From Paenibacillus ginsengarvi (GTDB taxonomy: Bacteria > Bacillota > Bacilli > Paenibacillales > NBRC-103111), in contig NZ_RBAH01000007.1 in assembly GCF_003626695.1 (NCBI RefSeq), positions 221,748 through 285,747 of the forward strand: a DNA stretch of 64,000 nucleotides. The letters are read 5' to 3'. Of this stretch, positions 24,975-32,393 are shown piece by piece (positions within the stretch are counted from its first letter, which is position 1; each line of letters begins with the position of its first letter). A program made the translations under genes and the position numbers. The notes under the pieces were generated by a model. That model did not search any database. It was given only the letters and a program-made list of their open reading frames with translations, and was not told where the DNA came from.

Positions 24975-25637
24975 TCATCCCTCCGTACGGAATGCGACGA
25001 CACGCGCCGGCGCGCCGCTCGAATCCCTGATTTTGATCGGCATCGCCATCACATGCCAGCTTCCTTCCAGAAGCGCAGGCTCGTTCAGTTGCAATCCTTC
25101 CGCAACCCAGACCGGGGCTCCGAGCAAAATGCGGTGCGTCTCCTCATTCTCGTCGCCGGTGCCGCCGATGCTGAAATGATCGATGCCTACGCCGCGAATG
25201 CCGCGCTGCACAAGCAGCCGCGCCGCCTCGTTCGATACGTACGGCGAGCCGTACACCCATTCCTTCGACCAGCCGCGTTTCTCGCCCCAGCCGGTGTACA
25301 GCAGCACGACCGTTTCGTCGTCCATCCGGTCTTCGTAAGGCCGCAGATCATCTGCCGTAATAGGCTCCCCGGCCTTTTTGTGCGAAAGGGGGATGTACAG
25401 CGCTTTGCCTTGAAACCGTTCAACCGGAATCCGGTCCAGCGTCAAGGCGTAGTCGCCCAGATGAGCGGGGGCATCCATGTGCGTTGCCGTATGCAGGTTC
25501 ATCGTAATCCGCTCGAGCGTCCAGCCATCGCGCGCCCCTACGAGCACATACTCCATCTTCGGCGGCTCGAACTCCGGCAGGACCGGACAGTTATGATACA
25601 GCTCCTGGGACAAGTCGATCATGCTCACAATACGCAT
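24975..25637 (-). CDS. Cyclase-family metal-dependent hydrolase
   Basis: Protein of 220 residues of the kynurenine formamidase/cyclase family. The metal-binding motif HTATHMDAPAH near residues 48-58 is intact, and GIDHFSIG near residue 150 carries the second metal site. Members hydrolyse amides, esters or lactones. Here, between two sugar dehydrogenases and a sugar-acid dehydratase, lactone hydrolysis is the most likely role, though tryptophan breakdown genes are absent and no direct evidence identifies the substrate. AGAGGAGG precedes ATG 25637. Confidence 0.85.
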   Translation of the reverse strand: MRIVSMIDLSQELYHNCPVLPEFEPPKMEYVLVGARDGWTLERITMNLHTATHMDAPAHLGDYALTLDRIPVERFQGKALYIPLSHKKAGEPITADDLRPYEDRMDDETVVLLYTGWGEKRGWSKEWVYGSPYVSNEAARLLVQRGIRGVGIDHFSIGGTGDENEETHRILLGAPVWVAEGLQLNEPALLEGSWHVMAMPIKIRDSSGAPARVVAFRTEG

Positions 25638-25652
25638 CCGCTTAGCCTCCTC

Positions 25653-26447
25653 TTATCGTTCCATATGATCGTCCGGCTGCGCCGCCTTCACGGTTAAGCC
25701 GCCGTCCACCATGAGCAGATGGCCGTTAACCTGCATCGCTTCATCGGAAGCGAGGAATACGACGGCGTCGCCGATTTGCCGGGCCGTGCCGAGACGTTTC
25801 ATCGGATTCGCCTCGACTTCCTTGCGGCGAATGTCCGGGTCGGCCAAAAAGTCGGTGCACATATCGGTGTCGACGGTGCTCGGGCCGACCGCGTTGACGT
25901 TGATGTTATACTTCCCTAGCTCGATCGCCATCCCTTTCGTCAGCATATGCGCCGCCGCCTTGGACGACTGGTAATGCGGGATCACCGGGCTCGTTACCAT
26001 CAGACTGGCGGTGGAGAGCACATTGACGATTTTGCCGTAACGTCTCTCCGTCATGCCTGCCGCCGCCCGCTGCGAGCACAAGAAGATCGATTTCACATTC
26101 GTATTGTAAGTGCGGTCCCAAGTTTCTTCCTTGATTTTGAGAAACGGCTCAAACGGAGCGATACCGGCGTTATTGACCAGGATGTCGACCGGACCCAGCT
26201 CCCGCTCCACCTGCTCGAACATCGCCTCGACCTGCGCCTTGCTGCCGACGTCGGCACGGACGACAATCGCCTTGACGCCGAGCTCCTCCGCCTGCCGCTT
26301 CACGTTCTCGGCCAGTTCCTTCGATTTCTCCGACGTATAGTTGACTGCAACATGCGCCCCTTCCTCCGCCAGCCTGACGACGATTGCTTCTCCGATCCCG
26401 CGGCTGCCTCCAGTCACAAGCGCTACCCGGTTTGCCAAACGTTTCAT
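25653..26447 (-). CDS. Short-chain dehydrogenase/reductase (second of the operon)
   Basis: Classical SDR of 264 residues with TGGSRGIG (residues 12-19), NNAG, catalytic Ser in VLSTAS, YQSSK and the terminal MVDGGLTV. The N-to-S/T pattern after the second strand (VNYTSEKS) suggests NADP preference. It shares only family-level likeness with the other SDR in this operon, so the two probably act on different intermediates. AAAAGGAGAG precedes ATG 26447. It is 15 bases before the cyclase gene. Confidence 0.9.
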   Translation of the reverse strand: MKRLANRVALVTGGSRGIGEAIVVRLAEEGAHVAVNYTSEKSKELAENVKRQAEELGVKAIVVRADVGSKAQVEAMFEQVERELGPVDILVNNAGIAPFEPFLKIKEETWDRTYNTNVKSIFLCSQRAAAGMTERRYGKIVNVLSTASLMVTSPVIPHYQSSKAAAHMLTKGMAIELGKYNINVNAVGPSTVDTDMCTDFLADPDIRRKEVEANPMKRLGTARQIGDAVVFLASDEAMQVNGHLLMVDGGLTVKAAQPDDHMER

Positions 26448-26522
26448 TGCTCTTCTCTCCTTTTAGGTTCGTATTAGTTTAATGTTACGCCCATCCTTGA
26501 ATTACGTCGATAGACATTCTTC

Positions 26523-27686
26523 TTACAGGCTCGGACCGATCCGGTTGATGCTGAACTCGGTATGTCCCAAAACTTCCGCCTTCGTTTGCTTGCCGCCGCT
26601 CACATCGCGAATCTCGTCCCAGATGCGTTCTCCCGCATCATCCAGCGTAAGCGTACCGCTCAGCATGTCGCTGACGTCAACGTCCATGTTGTCGGTCATC
26701 CGCTCGTACATTTGTTTGTTGCCCGTTATTTTGATGACCGGGATGACCGCAGAACCTGTCGGCGTCCCCCGTCCGGTCGTGAAGCAGACAAGATGTGCGC
26801 CGCCGGCCGCCATCCCGGACACGCACTCGATGTCGTTACCGGGGGAATCCATGAAATAGAGGCCGCGGGACGGAATAGACTCGGCATATTCGATCACGCC
26901 TTCGATCGGCGCGGTGCCGCATTTCGAGATACAGCCGAGCGACTTTTCCTCGATCGTCGACAATCCGCCGGCGATGTTGCCCGGACTCGGATTGCCGCCG
27001 CGCATATCGGCGCCCATCCGCTCCACTTCCTTCTCGAAACGGTCGACGATATGGTACAGCTTGCCGGAGACGTCCGGCGTACGGCATCGTCCGGCGAGCA
27101 CATGCTCGGCGCCGATAATTTCCGTCGTTTCGCCGATTACGACCGTACCGCCTTCGCGGATGAGGCTGTCGGCCGCTTCGCCGAGCGCAGGATTGGAGGC
27201 AAGACCCGACGTAGCGTCGGAACCGCCGCATTTGACGCCGATCTTCAGCTCGCTGAAAGGAATGTCCGTTTTCTCCATCATGTCCAGTTCGGCCCGCATC
27301 CGCCTTGCCAGCTCGGTGCCGTACTGGATCGCCTTAACCGACCCGCCGACGGTTTGAATATCGAACACTTCTACGAGTTTACCGGTAACTTTAATCGAAT
27401 CTGCAAGCGCTTGCGGATCGATCACCTCGCAGCCGAGAGAAATAATAATGACGCCTCCGACATTCGGATTTTTGCCCGTGCCGGCGAGCACGTCAAACGT
27501 GCGCTGCTTGTCGGCGCCGATCTGGCTGCATCCATGCTGATGCGGGATCGCCACCGTTTCGGGAACGAGCTGCATAATGCGGCTGCACACTTGATTGGCG
27601 CAAATAACGGTTGGAATGACGAGCAGATGGTTGCGGATGCCGACGTCTCCGTTCGGTCTCCGGTAACCGGAAAAAGTAAGGCTCAT
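26523..27686 (-). CDS. UxaA-type sugar-acid dehydratase, large (catalytic) subunit
   Basis: C-terminal part of the altronate dehydratase / galactarate dehydratase family, 387 residues, encoded as a separate protein. Typical blocks are GYRRPNGDVGIRN, HQHGCSQ near residue 50, IISLGCE near residue 83, KCGGSDATSGLASNPA near residue 172 and TTGRGTPTG near residue 310. The cysteines in these blocks are expected to hold the iron centre. It dehydrates a hexonate or related acid to a 2-keto-3-deoxy acid. It overlaps the SAF-domain subunit gene by four bases. Confidence 0.92.
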   Translation of the reverse strand: MSLTFSGYRRPNGDVGIRNHLLVIPTVICANQVCSRIMQLVPETVAIPHQHGCSQIGADKQRTFDVLAGTGKNPNVGGVIIISLGCEVIDPQALADSIKVTGKLVEVFDIQTVGGSVKAIQYGTELARRMRAELDMMEKTDIPFSELKIGVKCGGSDATSGLASNPALGEAADSLIREGGTVVIGETTEIIGAEHVLAGRCRTPDVSGKLYHIVDRFEKEVERMGADMRGGNPSPGNIAGGLSTIEEKSLGCISKCGTAPIEGVIEYAESIPSRGLYFMDSPGNDIECVSGMAAGGAHLVCFTTGRGTPTGSAVIPVIKITGNKQMYERMTDNMDVDVSDMLSGTLTLDDAGERIWDEIRDVSGGKQTKAEVLGHTEFSINRIGPSL

Positions 27687-28009
27687 GAAACGCTTTCCCC
27701 TTTCGCTTTATCTCCTCGCCCGCGAATGCCCTCCACATTGTGCACATGCACGTGATGGCCCGCTGCGATGCTCTGCACGGCTTGCCCGATGACTTCGCCG
27801 TACTTGCGCACCTTGCCGCCCTCCGGAATACCGGTAATGGCCACCTTATGACCGAACGGAATCGGCTCCGCCGCAGACAGCGACCCCCGTTTCCCTTGAA
27901 CGACATACTCAATCGTTTCTCCCGCAGCGATGTCGCGGATCGCGGTGGCAACGTGATCGCTTGTGTCCATAACGAGCGCGTCCGCCCCGGCTTCGATAGC
28001 TCCTGCCAT
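27683..28009 (-). CDS. UxaA-type dehydratase, small SAF-domain subunit
   Basis: N-terminal part of the UxaA family, about 108 residues, with SAF-domain features: DHVATAIRDI, IPFGHKVAI and YGEVIGQA. In E. coli UxaA both parts are one chain; many Firmicutes carry them as two genes as here. I chose ATG 28009, correctly spaced from GGAAGGAAG; an in-frame TTG three codons earlier overlaps that site. First gene of the operon, downstream of the LacI-type operators. Confidence 0.88.
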   Translation of the reverse strand: MAGAIEAGADALVMDTSDHVATAIRDIAAGETIEYVVQGKRGSLSAAEPIPFGHKVAITGIPEGGKVRKYGEVIGQAVQSIAAGHHVHVHNVEGIRGRGDKAKGESVS

Positions 28010-28033
28010 ATGTCTCAACTTCCTTCCTGATAT

Positions 28034-28049
28034 GAGTTTATCGATAACC
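28034..28049. promoter_or_regulatory. LacI-type operator candidate 1 (uxaA side)
   Basis: GAGTTTATCGATAACC contains the perfect palindrome TTATCGATAA (28038-28047) with a central CG, the hallmark of LacI-family operators. It lies 25 bases upstream of the uxaA-type start. Confidence 0.6.
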
Positions 28050-28160
28050 TCAACATAACAGCGAATCGATTCCGTGTCAATCGTTTATTCATACGTAATT
28101 GCGGAGCAGCCACCGGCTGACCGATCTTCTCCGATTCCCAGTCAGGCCTCGTCTACTCTT

Positions 28161-28176
28161 GAGTTTACCGATAACC
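28161..28176. promoter_or_regulatory. LacI-type operator candidate 2 (lacI side)
   Basis: GAGTTTACCGATAACC repeats candidate 1 with a single mismatch over 16 bases, 127 bases away, just upstream of the predicted lacI promoter. Confidence 0.6.
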
Positions 28177-28194
28177 GATTGTTCGCGTTATGGC

Positions 28195-28224
28195 TTGCGG
28201 TCCGGCAGCCTATTCCTGTACAAT
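28195..28224 (+). promoter_or_regulatory. Predicted promoter of the lacI-family gene
   Basis: TTGCGG (28195-28200) and TACAAT (28219-28224) with an 18-base spacer. The leader that follows, about 170 bases, contains a perfect 10-base inverted repeat (TAAAGAAAGT 28290-28299 with ACTTTCTTTA 28337-28346). Confidence 0.45.
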
Positions 28225-28397
28225 AAAAAAAACGTCTACCGACGTAATTCAAGGATGAGCGACCGCGTTTTAGCGGAAGTTTTTCTTGGTAAAGAAAGTC
28301 GTATTTCGTTACGCTTTAACGCTTTACCGAACTTAAACTTTCTTTATCGTTAGGCAATAATTGCCCTGCAATTCTAGTACCGAAGGGGAGGCCTCCG

Positions 28398-29408
28398 TTG
28401 GTTACCATATATGATATCGCCAAGCAAGCGAACGTCTCCGCCATGACCGTCTCCAAGGTCATTAACAATACAGGCAAAATTAGCGAGAAAACGCGCGCGC
28501 GCATCAAAAAGATTATGGAAGAAATGAATTACGTGCCGAACTCGATGGCCCGCTCCCTCGTGCTGCAGGAAACGAAAATGCTGTCCCTGCTCATTCCGGA
28601 CATTACGAATCCGTTCTTCACGACCGTTGCCCGCGGCGCGGAGGATGCCGCCATGCGGCTCGGCTACAAGCTGCTGTTCGGCAACAGCGACGAAAGTCTC
28701 ACGAAAGAGAAAGAATACGTCGACATGGTCTTGTCCACGCGAGTGGACGGCGTCTTGTTCTCGGCCGCTTCCGACGAGTCGGCCCCGCACTTGCAGACGC
28801 TCCGCACCCATCGGATTCCGTTCGTGCTGCTCGACCGCGCCGTTCCCGGCATCGACTGCGATACCGTCAGCGGGGACAGCAGGGAAGGAGCCCGCAAGCT
28901 CGTAGAGCACCTCATCGGGCTCGGGCATCGCCGGATCGCTATGGTGAACGGATCGCTCGCCGTTTCCACCGCGCGCGAAAGGCTCGCCGGTTACCGGGAG
29001 GCTTTGAAGCTTAGCGATATACCGGAAGACGATTCGCTTGTGCTGGAGATGAACTACAAGCATTTTACCGACGAAACGGCGCTGCGGCGTTTGCTAACGA
29101 TGCCTCAGCCGCCTACAGCCGTATTCGCAGGAAACAACTTTCTTGCCGTCGGCCTTATCCGCAAGCTGCTCGAATTCGGAGTGCGGGTGCCGGAGGAAAT
29201 GTCTGTCGTTTGCTTCGACGATCTCGGCGCATCGGTTATCGATCCGTTCTTCACTGTCGTCTCCCAGCCCGCCTACCAATTCGGCGCAATGGGCATCCAA
29301 CTGCTGATCGAGAGAATCAAAGGCGTAACGACGCCGGAATGGAAAAAAATCGTGCTGCCGTCCGAACTGATCGTCCGCGGCTCGTCAGGCAAGCCATCCG
29401 CGATTTGA
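28398..29408 (+). CDS. LacI-family transcriptional regulator of the sugar-acid operon
   Basis: Regulator of 336 residues. The DNA-binding head has TIYDIAKQANVSAMTVSKVIN (minus its first residue this is the LacI helix-turn-helix) and the hinge helix YVPNSMARSLV. A periplasmic-binding-like sensor domain follows (about residues 60-330) with GLGHRRIAMV and VCFDDLG. It starts at TTG 28398 behind GGGGAGG. It is divergent from the uxaA-headed operon and lies between two matching operator-like sites, so it very likely controls that operon and itself. The inducer is probably an intermediate of the pathway. Confidence 0.92.
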   Translation: MVTIYDIAKQANVSAMTVSKVINNTGKISEKTRARIKKIMEEMNYVPNSMARSLVLQETKMLSLLIPDITNPFFTTVARGAEDAAMRLGYKLLFGNSDESLTKEKEYVDMVLSTRVDGVLFSAASDESAPHLQTLRTHRIPFVLLDRAVPGIDCDTVSGDSREGARKLVEHLIGLGHRRIAMVNGSLAVSTARERLAGYREALKLSDIPEDDSLVLEMNYKHFTDETALRRLLTMPQPPTAVFAGNNFLAVGLIRKLLEFGVRVPEEMSVVCFDDLGASVIDPFFTVVSQPAYQFGAMGIQLLIERIKGVTTPEWKKIVLPSELIVRGSSGKPSAI

Positions 29409-29455
29409 ACTGGCTGCCTGTTCGAGTTCGCGCCGCGAGAGATTGATACCTCCCG

Positions 29456-30034
29456 CTAGGCGAGGTGCCGCGTGCAGTTGAACAGATCGCACTCCCAGCG
29501 GCCGTGTTCCGTTCTGCGGACGAGCGTGACCGACGTATTTTGCAGATGCATCGACGTCTCGAAATGCGGCACGAGCTTTTTCATCGTGTTGCCGATCCAG
29601 CCGCCATGGCTGACAACGAGAATCCGTTTGCCCGGATGCCGGTCCGCGTAATCCGCAAGCGCCTGCACGCCGCGCAGCGCTACCGAATCGCGGGATTCCT
29701 GACCGAGATCAAGCTCCTTCCAGCGGGGCCCCCATCTGTTCAGACGCTCCTCTTCGGTCGTTCCCTCGACTTCGCCGAGATACACCTCTCGCAGCCTGAC
29801 GTCGGTTGCGATAACCAGCCCGTGCTGTTCGACAGCTTTGCGGGCCGTTTCGAGCGCGCGTCCCAGATCGCTGCTGTATACGACATCCCACGTCTCTCCG
29901 CTCATCCGCTTGCCGAGCAGCTCCGCTTGCCGCCTCCCCGTTTCGTTCAGCGGTATATCCGTATGTCCTTGCGCCCTCATCTCGGTGTTCCAATCCGTAA
30001 TTCCATGCCGAACGATACCAATCGTTGTAGTCAC
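29456..30034 (-). CDS. Histidine phosphatase family protein (PhoE/GpmB-like)
   Basis: Phosphatase of 192 residues in the phosphoglycerate mutase superfamily. The phosphohistidine motif is VRHGITDWN (His10), with Arg in SSDLGRALETA, Glu in LREVYLGEVEG and the second catalytic His in VVSHGG. It starts at GTG 30034 after GGAGATGG. Broad-specificity phosphatase activity is most likely. Convergent with lacI, with no obvious terminator between. Confidence 0.9.
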   Translation of the reverse strand: MTTTIGIVRHGITDWNTEMRAQGHTDIPLNETGRRQAELLGKRMSGETWDVVYSSDLGRALETARKAVEQHGLVIATDVRLREVYLGEVEGTTEEERLNRWGPRWKELDLGQESRDSVALRGVQALADYADRHPGKRILVVSHGGWIGNTMKKLVPHFETSMHLQNTSVTLVRRTEHGRWECDLFNCTRHLA

Positions 30035-30062
30035 TTGTGTTCCATCTCCATTCTGTCAGATT

Positions 30063-30923
30063 CTAGTGAGTCGCAAAAAGCGGAATCACGATAAGCGCCG
30101 CGGCGAGCAGCACCACCCCGGCCAGCACGAGCCGGTTGCCGAGCACCTTATCCTTCAGCCGGCTGAGCAGCTTCTTGCGCATATCCGTTCCCCAGCCCTC
30201 GTACTTGCCTGCAAACGCACGCGCCAGCTCGTACAGCTCGCGGACGGAGTCGTTCACCGCCCCGATCGCCAGAGGGTGCATTTTACTGATGATCAGCGTA
30301 TGCTGGTAGGTCGGTTTGCCCGTGTCGATATCCGAATTGACGACGCTGTATCCCAGCTTTTTGGCGTTATCCGCCGCTTGCCGCATCTCTTCCCGGCTGC
30401 AGAAGCGCAACCAGTGGTATACATGTCTGGCGGTACCGAGCCGGTCTCCCTTTTCCATCAGCGAGCGGAGCAAAATATGGTTGCGGGCGTACAGCTTCTC
30501 GATCTCGTTCGGCCGCAAAAAATGATAAAACGACCAGTCGGCGTCCTCGCGTTCCGTCGCCACCCAGCGGTATTTGGGTAAAGCGGTCATCGCCTGCTCC
30601 ACCAGCTTTTGCAGCGGCGCATCGCCCGGATTTGCGTAGTAATAAAATTCCAGCCGGGTCTCCGTGTTGATTCTCCCGACATATACGGCTTGTCTATGCC
30701 CGGCCAGCGTTTGCTCCAGCCGCTGCTCCAAAACGCCGAGTTTCGCTTGAGCGCTTTCGCGTTCTTTCTTGTCGGCCGCTATGGCGTACAAGTTAATAAC
30801 GACAGACAACAGACTCGTGAATCCGGACTTCGGCGCAGCGTCCGCATGGGCGGCATCGACAAGGACGCTCATGTGCTCCTTCTGATCGGTCGTACGATGA
30901 AAGTAATCCCACATCTTCCCCAT
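30063..30923 (-). CDS. DUF695 / RraB-like protein with C-terminal membrane anchor
   Basis: Protein of 286 residues. The N-terminal half (about 10-145) fits DUF695 (NTETRLEFYYYA, KYRWVATEREDADWSFY). The second part (about 150-245) resembles RraB, known in proteobacteria as an inhibitor of RNase E (HVYHWLRFCSREEM). The last 22 residues are one hydrophobic segment, making it a tail-anchored membrane protein. This lineage usually lacks RNase E and uses RNase Y or J, so RraB activity cannot be assumed. ATG 30923 follows AGGGGATG. Confidence 0.75.
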   Translation of the reverse strand: MGKMWDYFHRTTDQKEHMSVLVDAAHADAAPKSGFTSLLSVVINLYAIAADKKERESAQAKLGVLEQRLEQTLAGHRQAVYVGRINTETRLEFYYYANPGDAPLQKLVEQAMTALPKYRWVATEREDADWSFYHFLRPNEIEKLYARNHILLRSLMEKGDRLGTARHVYHWLRFCSREEMRQAADNAKKLGYSVVNSDIDTGKPTYQHTLIISKMHPLAIGAVNDSVRELYELARAFAGKYEGWGTDMRKKLLSRLKDKVLGNRLVLAGVVLLAAALIVIPLFATH

Positions 30924-31035
30924 TGTCGTTCATCCCCTGTTATGCCTTAAGCCCGAATCGGTTCCATACGGCGTACTTCCTCCATTCTACGCTCCGGCTT
31001 TCTTTCCTGTAAATAGCGGATGCCCCCGCAGCGGG

Positions 31036-31076
31036 CGAAAAAAACAAACAACCGGCATATGAATGCCGGTTGTTTG
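31036..31076 (-). terminator. Strong terminator of the Gfo/Idh gene
   Basis: A perfect 14-base-pair stem (31045-31058 with 31063-31076) followed on the minus strand by TTTTTTT. It closes transcription about 90 bases after the oxidoreductase stop. Confidence 0.85.
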
Positions 31077-31167
31077 CCTTGCGGACGGGCGGAAACGGAC
31101 AAAACAATCGTTCCTCGTGGTGTAATTTCCGCCGTCTTATCGCTATTCGGTTCACGTAAACGTGTCT

Positions 31168-32241
31168 CTACTCCACCCGGATCGCATCACGCTGGGCGAT
31201 CAGACACAGCTCCGCCGCTTTGAACGCATGCGCCTGGGTCATTGCGATTTCGGTGCGGTTCATGCAGTCCAGAATCAGCTCGCCGAAGAACGGGAACCCG
31301 ACTTTGCCGGACAGCTCGTAATGATACTCGCCTTCCTGATTCACGAGATACAGATGATTGCCGTCCTTCGTGCGGGCGACATCGATATATTTGCGCAGCT
31401 CGATATAGCCTTCCGTGCCCAATATGATCGTCCGGCCGTCGCCCCATACGCCGAGTCCGTTCGGAGTCAGCCAGTCGACGCGGAAATAGTTTGTCGCTCC
31501 GTTGTCGCCGACGAGCGTGGCGTCGCCGTAGTCTTCCAGCTCGGGGTACATTTTGTTATTGTAATTGGCGACTTTACTGTGCACTACCTTGGCGTCGCTG
31601 CATCCCGAGAAGTACAGAAACTGCTCGATCTGATGGCTGCCGATATCGCACAAAATGCCGCCGTATTGCGCTTTGCTGAAAAACCAGTCCGGCCGCGACG
31701 GAGCGTTCAGACGGTGCGGTCCGGTGCCGATCACCTGCACGACGCGACCGATCGCACCGTCCTTAACGAGACGCCCGGCATGGATCGCGCTTTCCACATG
31801 CAGCCGCTCGCTGTAGTACACCATATATTTCAGACCCGTGCGGCTCGTCATTTCTTTGGCCGCGGCGAGCTGCTCAAGGCTTGTAAACGGCGTTTTGTCG
31901 GTAAAATAATCTTTGCCGTGCTCCATCGCTCTCAGTCCGAGCGCTCCCCGCTCAGAAGGGATTGCCGCTGCGGCAATCAGGCGAACCTCAGGGTCTTGAA
32001 GCACCTGCTGCTCCGACTCGGCGGCTTTCACGTTCGGATATTTGGCGATAAAGGCGGCGACTTTGGCCGGGTCCGGATCGTACACCCATTTCAGGGTCGC
32101 TCCCGCTCCGATGAGGCCGTTACACATGCCGTAAATATGTCCGTGGTCCAGCGCGATAGCGGCAAACGTAAATTCGCCCGCTCTTACCACCGGTTGCGGT
32201 TTACCTTCCGGCGCATAATTCATGCCGTCGCTTTTTTGCAT
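31168..32241 (-). CDS. Gfo/Idh/MocA-family oxidoreductase
   Basis: NAD(P)-dependent sugar oxidoreductase of 357 residues. The N-terminal Rossmann part begins FAAIALDHGHIYGM, an atypical variant of GxGxxG, and includes DPDPAK and the loop IAAAAIPSERGALG. The EKP-type catalytic motif reads DKTPF near residue 118 and HQIEQFL near residue 205. Members oxidise or epimerise sugars and cyclitols. It stands alone between the RraB-like gene and the lyase. CTTTCGGTCCGAAAG, a perfect 15-base palindrome (32261-32275), lies 20 bases upstream and could be its operator. Confidence 0.85.
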   Translation of the reverse strand: MQKSDGMNYAPEGKPQPVVRAGEFTFAAIALDHGHIYGMCNGLIGAGATLKWVYDPDPAKVAAFIAKYPNVKAAESEQQVLQDPEVRLIAAAAIPSERGALGLRAMEHGKDYFTDKTPFTSLEQLAAAKEMTSRTGLKYMVYYSERLHVESAIHAGRLVKDGAIGRVVQVIGTGPHRLNAPSRPDWFFSKAQYGGILCDIGSHQIEQFLYFSGCSDAKVVHSKVANYNNKMYPELEDYGDATLVGDNGATNYFRVDWLTPNGLGVWGDGRTIILGTEGYIELRKYIDVARTKDGNHLYLVNQEGEYHYELSGKVGFPFFGELILDCMNRTEIAMTQAHAFKAAELCLIAQRDAIRVE

Positions 32242-32393
32242 CGATAAGTCCCCCTTCGCGCTTTCGGTCCGAAAGCCCGTAATGATTCGATTGTCCCCTT
32301 CATGCTACCACGAAATGTAAGCCTTGTCTTCATCGTCATTGAACTATACGCCCATCCGGCTTAACTGTCATTGGCATTCGGGGGGATCGACGA

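Noticed and set aside
23551..28009. Naming the operon an L-fucose or hexuronate pathway
   Set aside because: Aldolase, kinase and isomerase genes expected of either route are missing, and family membership does not fix the substrates.
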